Shown piece by piece: positions 43,488 through 49,694 of a stretch of DNA of 49,694 nt. The notes under the pieces are model-generated. The model worked only from the letters and a program-made list of their open reading frames with translations, made no database searches and was not told where the DNA came from. The stretch lies in the NCBI GenBank assembly GCA_902774795.1, contig CACYKA010000018.1:1-49694 (forward strand), read 5' to 3'. Within the stretch, counting starts at the first letter, position 1, and each line of letters opens with the position of its first letter. The stretch comes from an uncultured Prevotellaceae bacterium (lineage in GTDB: Bacteria > Bacteroidota > Bacteroidia > Bacteroidales > Bacteroidaceae). The position numbers and the translations under genes were made by a program.

Positions 43488-45138
43488 GAAACGTGCTCTC
43501 GTTCTGCTTTTCGCGGCTTTCGCCTGTCTGATTGTCTTTGATGCTGCCTTTGCAGCACGCAAGAAGACTGTACGCCCACGCAAGCAGACCGTTGACCAGC
43601 GTGTCTATCTGCAGCATGCCGATGAACTCATGTATGATGCCTACGGCTCACATCCTGATGCACAGTTTGTGAAGGGTAATGTAGCATTCATGCATAAGGG
43701 TATGCACCTCACCTGCGACAGCGCATATTTCTATGAGGAGTCCAACTCCTTCGAAGCCTTCGGTAATGTTCACATGTGGCAGGGCGACACCCTCTCCCTC
43801 ACCAGTGTTGACGGCTACTATGATGGCAATTCTGAGATGGCCCACGCATGGAAGGATGTTGTGATGAAACATCGTGACGAGACCCTTTACTGCGACACTC
43901 TCGATTTCGACAGGATGTATGGCATTGCCGACGCCTACGGATCACATCGCATCAAACTGACCAACAAGACCGATGTGCTTGTTGCCGACTGGGGACGTCA
44001 CTTTACCGATGATGACCATTCTGAATTCTTTTATAACGTAGTACTCACCAACGACAAAGGACTGCGAATAGAGACCGACACCTTATATCATTATAATAAG
44101 ACCTCTATGGCTCATGCTGTCGGTCCGTCTGTCATCACCCAGAAAGACAACAAAATCCTGAGTAACGACGGCTGGTATAACACCAAGACTGACAAGTCCG
44201 AACTGTTCGGTCGCTCTACAGTATATAATGGTACGAAGGAAATCACCGCCGACAGCCTTTTCAACGACGACAAGACAGGCATCAGCGAAGGTTTTGGCAA
44301 TGTCATCTATAGAGATACCGTCAACAAGAATATGCTCTTGGGCGAATACTGTACGTACGACAGCAATACAGGCGATGGTCTTGCAACCATCAAGGCCCTG
44401 GCAATCGACTATTCCCAGAAAGATACTCTTTGGGTGCATGGCGACACCATCAGGATTCACACTATCGACATCAATACCGACTCCGTACAGCGCGAGATAT
44501 ACTGCTACCACCACGTGCGTGCCTATCGTAATGACGTGCAGGCTGTATGCGACTCTCTCGTATTCCATTCCCAGGATTCCTGCATGACGATGTATAAGGA
44601 CCCTGTGGTATGGACACAGGGTAGCCAGCTGCTCGGAGAAGAGATAAAATGCTACTTCAACGATTCCACCATACGCTATGCCGAGGTGCTGCAACAGGCA
44701 CTTTCCGTAGAGCTGATGGATGACTCCATACACTATAATCAGATATCCTCACGCGACATGCAGGCATACTTCATTGATGGTAAGCTGCGCGAGAACTGGG
44801 CAGTATCCAATGTGAAGGTTGTATATTACCCTATCGACGAGGCCGACTCCACCATCATAGGCCTTAACTATACGGAGACCGACACCCTCAAGATGTTCCT
44901 GACACCAGACAAGAAACTGCATCATGTATGGATGTGTAAGAACGTCGGAACACTGTACCCGCTGACCCAGACGCCGCCTGAGAAACATAAGCTTCCCACC
45001 TTTGCCTGGTTTGACTATATGCGCCCCGTCGATAAAGACGATATCTGGGTATGGAAACCCAAGACTGCCGGATTGGAGCTGAAGGAAGAGAAACGCCGAG
45101 AAGCCCCCAAGCGTCAGCCGAAGAAACCCAACCGTTAA
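43468..45138 (+). CDS. OstA/LptA-like outer-membrane biogenesis protein
   Basis: The ATG at 43468 overlaps the SurA-like gene by 20 bases and starts a signal-anchor (ALVLLFAAFACLIVFDAAFA). The body is OstA-like beta-jelly-roll repeats (FVKGNVAFMHKGMHLTCDSAYFYEE, SFEAFGNVHMWQGDTLSL landmarks at about 70-120). The 556 residues are the Bacteroidetes type, longer than LptA. It probably bridges lipopolysaccharide to the outer membrane. Confidence 0.9.
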   Translation: MKGGLGKKRALVLLFAAFACLIVFDAAFAARKKTVRPRKQTVDQRVYLQHADELMYDAYGSHPDAQFVKGNVAFMHKGMHLTCDSAYFYEESNSFEAFGNVHMWQGDTLSLTSVDGYYDGNSEMAHAWKDVVMKHRDETLYCDTLDFDRMYGIADAYGSHRIKLTNKTDVLVADWGRHFTDDDHSEFFYNVVLTNDKGLRIETDTLYHYNKTSMAHAVGPSVITQKDNKILSNDGWYNTKTDKSELFGRSTVYNGTKEITADSLFNDDKTGISEGFGNVIYRDTVNKNMLLGEYCTYDSNTGDGLATIKALAIDYSQKDTLWVHGDTIRIHTIDINTDSVQREIYCYHHVRAYRNDVQAVCDSLVFHSQDSCMTMYKDPVVWTQGSQLLGEEIKCYFNDSTIRYAEVLQQALSVELMDDSIHYNQISSRDMQAYFIDGKLRENWAVSNVKVVYYPIDEADSTIIGLNYTETDTLKMFLTPDKKLHHVWMCKNVGTLYPLTQTPPEKHKLPTFAWFDYMRPVDKDDIWVWKPKTAGLELKEEKRREAPKRQPKKPNR

Positions 45139-45147
45139 TATTACTAC

Positions 45148-46995
45148 ATGGACATCATCCAACTTCTCCCCGACTCCGTCGCCAACCAGATTGCGGCTGG
45201 CGAGGTCATACAGCGTCCTGCATCAGTCATCAAGGAACTGGTGGAGAATTCTGTTGATGCCCAAGCCCATAACATACATGTCTCAGTGGTTGATGCCGGC
45301 AGGACATCCATACAGGTTATCGACGACGGCATAGGAATGACTGATACTGATGCCCGTCTTAGCTTCGAGCGCCACGCCACTTCCAAGATACGTCAGGCCA
45401 ACGACCTCTTCACCCTTCACACGATGGGATTTCGTGGTGAGGCATTGGCAAGTATCGCTGCCGTAGCACAGGTAACCCTGAAGACTCGCACCAAGGACGA
45501 CGAGATAGGTACGGAGATACATATAGAAGGTTCGCGCGTGATAAGCCAGGAGCCGGCAGCATGTCCGGTAGGAAGTAATTTCAACATAGAGAATCTTTTC
45601 TTCAACATCCCTGCCCGTCGTAAGTTTCTCAAGTCAAATGCCACAGAGATGAACAATATCATTCAGGCATTTGAACGCATAGCACTGGTTTATCCCGACA
45701 TCTCCTTCACGCTCCACAGCAATGGCATGGAGATGCAGCATCTCAAGGCCACCAATACCCATCAGCGCATCAGCGATGTCTTCGGCAAGCGCATCAATCA
45801 GGAGTTGGTACCAGTAGAGACAGAGACAACCCTGTGCACCATAAAGGGATTTGTTGGTACGCCGCAAAGTGCAAAGAAGAAAGGTTGCCACCAGTATTTC
45901 TTTGTCAATGGGCGATACATGAAGCACCCCTATTTTCACAAGGCGGTAATGTCAGCCTATGACAGGCTCATTCCCGAAGGAGAGCAGGTTTCCTATTTCC
46001 TGTACCTTACGGTAGAGCCTGAGAGCATTGATGTCAACATACATCCTGTAAAGACAGAGATAAAATTCGACAACGAGCAAGCCATCTGGCAGATTATCAT
46101 GGCTACTGTGCGCGATGCCATCGGACGCTATACTGGCACCCAGTCTTTGGACTTCGACCAGGAAGACAAGCCCGACATTCCCGTATTCTTCCCTGATGCC
46201 AACAAAGATGTGAAGGCTCCGCATATAGACTTCAATCCAAGCTATAACCCCTTTAAGGAAACAAGAGGCACATCAGGCAATGATTACGCACGGCCGTCAG
46301 CCAAAGGGTGGGAACAGCTTTACGGAGGAAATATTTCAGATTTCAGCCAAAAGCCCGCTCGACCCGAAGGGGCGCTTTCACAAAGCGCAGCGACTGAAAG
46401 AACAGCCCTTCAATTCACAGGAAACACTCCCGTCACTCCGCTACAACAGTCTTACAGAGGACGGTATATTGTATGTGAGAGTTCACAAGGCCTTGCCATC
46501 GTAGATCAGCACCGTGCCTCACAGCGAGTATTGTTTGAGCGCTACAAGCGTGCCCTTGAACAGCACGATGCCCACACCCAGAAGGTGCTCTTCCCAGAGA
46601 TGGTACAGTTCCCCATGTCATATTCCGAGCAGTTGCCCTCCATATTAGAGGAGTTGCAGCATCTTGGCTTCGACATCACCGATTTGGGAGGCGGCAGCTA
46701 TTCCATCACCGGTATTCCTGCAGGATTGGGAGGCATGGATGCCACCAAGCTGGTCAGCGAACTGGTCACAGAGATTATCGACAAAGACACGAAAGCCACT
46801 GAAGAGGTTCATACTATCCTTGCTATGGGACTTGCCAAGCGAGCAGCCACACCTGTAGGCGAGATAATGTCTCCTGAAGATATTGAGAGTCTCATCAGGC
46901 AGCTCTTCGAATGTTCTATTCACAAATACACCCCCGACGGCAAGATAATAATAGCAGAAATCACCGACGAAGAGCTTACAAAGAAGTTCAATTAA
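45148..46995 (+). CDS. mutL: DNA mismatch repair protein MutL
   Basis: The GHKL ATPase domain is clear: NQIAAGEVIQRPASVIKELV with catalytic Glu30 and Asn34, DDGIGM, and TMGFRGEAL. In the C-terminal domain the endonuclease motif DQHA(x)2E appears as DQHRASQ and the CPHGRP motif is not seen (KYTPDGK instead), so nicking activity is doubtful. Residues 405-425 in the linker include a translated CCGCTCG hairpin repeat. The gene is at the end of the guaB-surA-ostA-mutL row. Vsr, a partner in short-patch repair, is 2 kb away. Confidence 0.96.
   Translation: MDIIQLLPDSVANQIAAGEVIQRPASVIKELVENSVDAQAHNIHVSVVDAGRTSIQVIDDGIGMTDTDARLSFERHATSKIRQANDLFTLHTMGFRGEALASIAAVAQVTLKTRTKDDEIGTEIHIEGSRVISQEPAACPVGSNFNIENLFFNIPARRKFLKSNATEMNNIIQAFERIALVYPDISFTLHSNGMEMQHLKATNTHQRISDVFGKRINQELVPVETETTLCTIKGFVGTPQSAKKKGCHQYFFVNGRYMKHPYFHKAVMSAYDRLIPEGEQVSYFLYLTVEPESIDVNIHPVKTEIKFDNEQAIWQIIMATVRDAIGRYTGTQSLDFDQEDKPDIPVFFPDANKDVKAPHIDFNPSYNPFKETRGTSGNDYARPSAKGWEQLYGGNISDFSQKPARPEGALSQSAATERTALQFTGNTPVTPLQQSYRGRYIVCESSQGLAIVDQHRASQRVLFERYKRALEQHDAHTQKVLFPEMVQFPMSYSEQLPSILEELQHLGFDITDLGGGSYSITGIPAGLGGMDATKLVSELVTEIIDKDTKATEEVHTILAMGLAKRAATPVGEIMSPEDIESLIRQLFECSIHKYTPDGKIIIAEITDEELTKKFN
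46333..46392 (+). repeat. CCGCTCG double-hairpin repeat in mutL
   Basis: Two ATTTCAG heptamers (46333-46346), then CCGCTCGACCCG (from 46355) and a perfect 7-bp GCGCTTT hairpin with a CAC loop (46372-46388). The first 20 bases of the GC part match the copy at 21283 with one change. Confidence 0.8.
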
Positions 46996-47042
46996 CCACT
47001 CGCACCCCCCCCTTGTTTTTAAACAAAAACCATTACTACTCA

Positions 47043-47078
47043 ATTTGCTTAATAGCTTAATTGCTTAATCGATTAATG
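47043..47078 (+). repeat. Octamer tract after mutL
   Basis: About four units of AATNGCTT with period 8 (ATTTGCTT, AATAGCTT, AATTGCTT, AATCGATT). It resembles the heptamer arrays but with a different period. Confidence 0.65.
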
Positions 47079-47105
47079 GAGTCAAATACATAACTTGGTT
47101 TTTCA

Positions 47106-47270
47106 GATTTCGAAAGAAATCGGGGTTTTTCCTTTATGAGAAAGAGTCCCTGCTAAGGGATAACGATATTAGTTTTAAGGCTGACTGGATGCTTGCATAC
47201 AAGCAGAATTAGAACTAATAGCGTTAAATACTCTGCCAAGAGTATCTTTCTCAGAAAGGGGTTTTTAAGG
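47106..47270 (+). ncRNA. Candidate structured RNA with a four-way junction
   Basis: A GATTTC-GAAA-GAAATC hairpin (47106-47121) with GGGGTTTTT follows mutL and may end it. Next, a 15-bp closing stem with one mismatch (47131-47145 with 47245-47259) encloses three hairpins. These are TCCCT-GCTA-AGGGA (47147-47160); a 10-bp stem (47167-47176 with 47211-47220) capped by TGCTTG-CATA-CAAGCA (47190-47205); and ATACTCT-GCCA-AGAGTAT (47228-47245). GGTTTTT follows. All stems are complementary in a 125-base stretch with no reading frame. No promoter is clear and no known family is assigned. Confidence 0.6.
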
Positions 47271-47393
47271 TTTTTGTTTCCAAACTCAAAGCGCTAGCTA
47301 AAGGTTTTTTCCACTAAAACCAATCAGCAAACACATATAATTACTGACAAAACCTATTAAATCAGCATTTTTTTGAAAAAAAGCGCAAAAAAA

Positions 47394-47425
47394 TTTGGTA
47401 GTTTGATAAAAAAGTATTACCTTTG
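47394..47425 (+). promoter_or_regulatory. tRNA-Val promoter
   Basis: TTTG (47394-47397), 20 bases, TACCTTTG (47418-47425), about 43 bases before the tRNA. This is a full Bacteroidetes promoter. Confidence 0.8.
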
Positions 47426-47467
47426 CACTCGCAATTTGAAAAACAGTATTGCACTGCTTAGAAAAGA

Positions 47468-47542
47468 GGGCGCTTAGCTCAGTTGGTTCAGAGCGTCTGC
47501 CTTACAAGCAGAGGGTCGGGGGTTCGAATCCCTCAGCGCCCA
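47468..47542 (+). tRNA. tRNA-Val (anticodon TAC)
   Basis: A 7-bp acceptor stem (GGGCGCT with AGCGCCC, discriminator A), the D-arm GCTCAGTTGG...GAGC, the anticodon stem TCTGC/GCAGA with loop CTTACAA (anticodon TAC reading GTA), and the T-arm with GGTTCGAATCC. CCA is not encoded, as is usual here. A CT-dinucleotide run follows. Confidence 0.97.
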
Positions 47543-47585
47543 CTCTCTCTCTCTCTAACTCTGAGTCCCATGACTGGTTCGCCGG

Positions 47586-47951
47586 TTGTGGGGCTTCCTT
47601 TTTAATAACCACACCATTCCGCTGATTATCCTCAACACCATATTCCCCTTCGGCAAGAATTTCTATGCCATCAACTTCTGCGGCATAGTGTTTGCCAAAC
47701 GTCGCCTCTCCCCCACCGAGCGGCGTCATGAGCGCATTCACACCCTGCAGCAGCGCGAACTGCTATATATAGGTTTCTTTGTCTGGTATCTTATTGAGTG
47801 GTTGGTGCGACTATTACAGTATCGTAATGCCACAAAGGCCTATTCCAACATATCCTTCGAGCGAGAAGCCTATGCCCATGAGAGCGACAAAGACTACGAA
47901 CGCCATCGCCGCCACTATGCCTCTTTTGCATATATTCGCAAAACATCATAA
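47586..47951 (+). CDS. Small HExxH-like protein of unknown function
   Basis: A 121-residue frame beginning at a TTG (47586); a better start is not seen. It has an N-terminal hydrophobic stretch (IILNTIFPFGKNFYAI), then HERIHTLQQRELLYIGFF with a zinc-peptidase-like HExxH-type core (HERIH), then an aromatic helix and FEREAYAHE. Small Bacteroidetes proteins with this phrasing exist, but their activity is not known to me. A real product is likely because the codon pattern continues to the stop. Confidence 0.6.
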   Translation: MWGFLFNNHTIPLIILNTIFPFGKNFYAINFCGIVFAKRRLSPTERRHERIHTLQQRELLYIGFFVWYLIEWLVRLLQYRNATKAYSNISFEREAYAHESDKDYERHRRHYASFAYIRKTS

Positions 47952-48034
47952 GCGTCTAAGATAATATTTTATGGTATTAAGATACTTGGTATGTCAGTTC
48001 TGTCCCATTACATCTCGGATCAGAGAACCGTTGT

Positions 48035-48583
48035 TCAGTCTTTTTGTGTGTTCATATCGCTGAGAACAAAGAGGGCAGCTACGACGATAGCACCAGAAAA
48101 AATCACGACATCGTACCAAGAATAACCACTCATAGGCTTGATGATAATCATACATAGCATCAAGACCGTGATAGGAATCAGTATAGCCAGGCGATAGAAA
48201 TATGTGTATCGCTTTTCCTGACCGAAATCAATCCAGATAAACGGAACCATGAAACCCTTGACGAGAACAGCTGACGCCGTGATGTCGCTGATGATTTCAA
48301 GGGCAGTGTACAACCAAGGCCAGTCATTCACAGATGTAACGACAGATATAAAGACTCCCAATACCCACTCTATCAGCCCAGAAATCCCCCACACTGTAAT
48401 AGCGAAAAATAGCGCATAAACGTATGCAAAACACACTATGATGAAAGGATACAGCATGATACGAACCGCATGTGGCATTCGTGACAGATGGTGATCACGA
48501 GTGTCAACATACTTGCCGTAAGCGACAAACAGTATTGCCGCAGACGCTAAGCCGCACAGAAATGCTGTCAACATCAAACTCAT
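48035..48583 (-). CDS. Small membrane protein, unknown
   Basis: About four transmembrane segments (LMLTAFLCGLASAAILFVAYG, IMLYPFIIVCFAYVYALFF), no recognised domain. The ATG at 48583 (182 residues) is chosen because a strong promoter box lies just upstream; an earlier ATG at 48622 would run through that box. The start at 48574 is also possible. Confidence 0.7.
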   Translation of the reverse strand: MSLMLTAFLCGLASAAILFVAYGKYVDTRDHHLSRMPHAVRIMLYPFIIVCFAYVYALFFAITVWGISGLIEWVLGVFISVVTSVNDWPWLYTALEIISDITASAVLVKGFMVPFIWIDFGQEKRYTYFYRLAILIPITVLMLCMIIIKPMSGYSWYDVVIFSGAIVVAALFVLSDMNTQKD

Positions 48584-48591
48584 ATCCGCTG

Positions 48592-48599
48592 CAAAGGTA
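48592..48599 (-). promoter_or_regulatory. -7 box close to the membrane-protein start
   Basis: TACCTTTG then CA on the minus strand, ending 9 bases before the ATG at 48583. Transcription from it would give an almost leaderless message. Confidence 0.55.
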
Positions 48600-48702
48600 C
48601 GACTTTTTTCTGAATTATACAATAAGAGTGATGCTATTTTGCATGAACCGCCCTTTCCTTATGTTTCTTTATGTCAGCATCTGTTCCAGTGTCACTTGGG
48701 TG

Positions 48703-48758
48703 CAAAACTAAACAAAAAAAACGAAGTACACAAATTTGTGGACCACAATTTTGTGTAC
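48703..48758 (-). promoter_or_regulatory. Promoter overlapped by a 33-bp palindrome
   Basis: On the minus strand TTTG (48731-48734) and TAGTTTTG (48703-48710) are 20 bases apart. The -33 box lies inside a palindrome with 16-base arms (48726-48741 and 48743-48758, one mismatch, central A at 48742). The arrangement suggests an operator that controls transcription toward the membrane protein. Confidence 0.65.
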
Positions 48759-48821
48759 CAACGTTATTTTTCTTATTTCTCCTCAGGTTTATAGATACTT
48801 ATCTTCACATTTCACCTTTCT

Positions 48822-48891
48822 CATCTTACATCATCCCTCAGCCATCAGCCAACTTACATCAGACATCAGACATCAGCCATCTTACATCTTC
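48822..48891 (-). repeat. Heptamer array, 10 units of CATCNNN, at the vsr end
   Basis: Ten units (CATCTTA, CATCAGA, CATCAGC and close variants), the longest array in the window. The vsr stop codon (48882-48884) lies in it. Confidence 0.88.
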
Positions 48892-49481
48892 TCCTCTTCC
48901 GCTGCCATCATAGGTGCATCCTCCGGAGGCGAATAAACCGTCTTAGTTGTTCCTGAGCCAGTCGAAGAGTTACCATCAGCCATCAGACATCCAACATCAG
49001 ACATCTTCCTCCTGTCTTGCAGCCAAATATGATTCAGCGTAAATGCCAGCGACTCCAGTGTCTGCTCCCTCACCTTGGGTTTCAGCTCGCACTCCCAAAC
49101 GGTAATGCAATGCCACCCCATAGCCGCCAGTTGTTTCTGTTCCTCTCTGTCTCGCTCTTTGTTTCTGCGAATCTTCGCAACCCAAAACTCCCTGTTCGTC
49201 GCAGGAATCTTACAACACTCTGACCCCTGAATCTTGAAACTTGAAACTTGAATCGTTGACTCCGTCAACTTATGCCCATGCCAGAAGCACCCATTCACGA
49301 ATATGCAAGTCCTGTATTTCCTCAGCACCAAGTCAGGATGCCCAGGCAATCGTTTATGGTTCAACCTATATCGGAAACCTCTCTTCCACAAGCCACGTCG
49401 CACAATCAACTCCTGATTCGTGTCCTTCGAGTGGATTGAAGCCATATTCTTGTGCCGTTGTTCTGCCGAGAGCTTATCCAT
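48882..49481 (-). CDS. vsr: Very short patch repair endonuclease Vsr
   Basis: Vsr nicks beside T:G mismatches left when 5-methylcytosine deaminates. The core is present: DKLSAEQRHKNMASIHSKDT, PGHPDLVLRKYRTCIFVNGCFWHGH with the catalytic Asp, and IPATNREFWVAKIRRN. Between the metal-site histidines and IPATNREFW there is an insertion of about 16-20 residues (TIQVSSFKIQGSE) that is a translated heptamer array. The C-terminus after NHIWLQDRRK is an additional tail of about 40 residues, much of it written by arrays. A cytosine methylase would be expected nearby but is not in the window. Confidence 0.92.
   Translation of the reverse strand: MDKLSAEQRHKNMASIHSKDTNQELIVRRGLWKRGFRYRLNHKRLPGHPDLVLRKYRTCIFVNGCFWHGHKLTESTIQVSSFKIQGSECCKIPATNREFWVAKIRRNKERDREEQKQLAAMGWHCITVWECELKPKVREQTLESLAFTLNHIWLQDRRKMSDVGCLMADGNSSTGSGTTKTVYSPPEDAPMMAAEEEKM
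48974..49008 (-). repeat. Heptamer array, 5 units of CATCNNN, in the vsr tail
   Basis: CATCAGC, CATCAGA, CATCCAA, CATCAGA, CATCTTC on the plus strand, read as MSDVGCLMAD in the protein. It is separated from the 48822 array by a segment with a CCTCCGGAGG palindrome and a CTTCGACTGGCTCAGGAAC-like repeat. Confidence 0.82.
49227..49254 (-). repeat. Heptamer array, 4 units of TTGAAAC type, in vsr
   Basis: CTGAATC, TTGAAAC twice, TTGAATC, period 7, translated as QVSSFKIQ in the middle of the catalytic domain. Confidence 0.85.
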
Positions 49482-49483
49482 AA

Positions 49484-49690
49484 TCAGAATCCTGTTCGGA
49501 AGTTCAAGACTTCTTTAGCTGTTGAAAATAACGGTTCACCAGGGATTAATGAGCCACCTTCTGAGAGCTGCTTGGCTTTAAGAGCATTGAGCAATCCTAC
49601 TATATTTAATTTCCCCAAGGTTATCTCCTCGTCGAAGCGGAAGAAGAAATGAGGGCCTTTTACTTCGAATGGATACCACGTACCTTTCAT
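49484..49690 (-). CDS. Partial or short protein at the window edge
   Basis: The 68 residues from the ATG at 49690 (MKGTWYPFEVKGPHFFFRFD) end 2 bases before vsr starts. The reading frame may continue beyond the window, and the sequence looks like the C-terminal part of a longer protein. It is likely co-transcribed with vsr and could belong to a restriction-modification unit, but that is not shown. Confidence 0.5.
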   Translation of the reverse strand: MKGTWYPFEVKGPHFFFRFDEEITLGKLNIVGLLNALKAKQLSEGGSLIPGEPLFSTAKEVLNFRTGF

Positions 49691-49694
49691 ACGC

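Noticed and set aside
48822-49254. CRISPR array
   Set aside because: Units are 7 bases without spacers and no cas genes are present.

Overview
The window looks like the chromosome of a Bacteroidales bacterium, most probably Prevotella or a close relative. Promoters follow the Bacteroidetes pattern (TTTG, about 19-20 bases, then TAnnTTTG). Secreted enzymes start MKK... and end ...SAQ, two carry surface-type C-termini (a Por/T9SS-like tail and a dockerin-like domain), and the order guaB, PPIase, surA-like, OstA-like, mutL is Bacteroidetes-like.

Layout. 1-5226 is an accessory patch: two unknown genes, two operator-like palindromes, a phage-type antirepressor broken in the middle, a VirE_N/DUF3987 replication-type protein also broken in the middle, and a small unknown gene. 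5237-14189 is one minus-strand run of eleven genes behind one clear promoter: a homocysteine/cysteine synthase-like PLP enzyme, a DsrE-like protein, a TusA-like protein, an encapsulin shell with a cNMP-binding-type domain, a cysteine desulfurase with a long N-terminal cargo-like extension, a ThiS/MoaD-type sulfur carrier, an E1-like MoeB enzyme, a JAMM peptidase, serine acetyltransferase, and pdxS and pdxT. Read together they form a sulfur-relay pathway: the shell-enclosed desulfurase makes persulfide, the carrier becomes a thiocarboxylate, acetylated amino acids accept the sulfur, and PdxST supplies PLP. The serine acetyltransferase and PdxT end in the same seven residues, FEAGLGI, which matches the CysK-docking tail of serine acetyltransferases.

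14468-27168 (plus strand) holds a membrane iron-sulfur protein, a metallo-beta-lactamase-fold protein, a GH27 enzyme, a DUF362 protein, a cytochrome c assembly protein, GH35/DUF5597 and GH2 enzymes, a nitroreductase and small proteins. 27318-39021 (minus) holds maf, malic enzyme-phosphotransacetylase, radA, a C10 peptidase, a GH105 enzyme, SPFH and NfeD proteins and an MlaEF-like transporter. 39072-46995 (plus) is guaB, two parvulin chaperones, an OstA-like protein and mutL. Beyond that come a possible structured RNA, tRNA-Val, two small membrane-type proteins, vsr and a partial gene.

The most unusual whole-window feature is a set of short degenerate tandem arrays. Their sequence differs from place to place but their period is almost always 7 bp. 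They lie between genes, overlap stop and start codons, and also sit inside enzymes as translated insertions. Some are interrupted by a GC-rich double hairpin that begins CCGCTCG. No known name is assigned here to either family.
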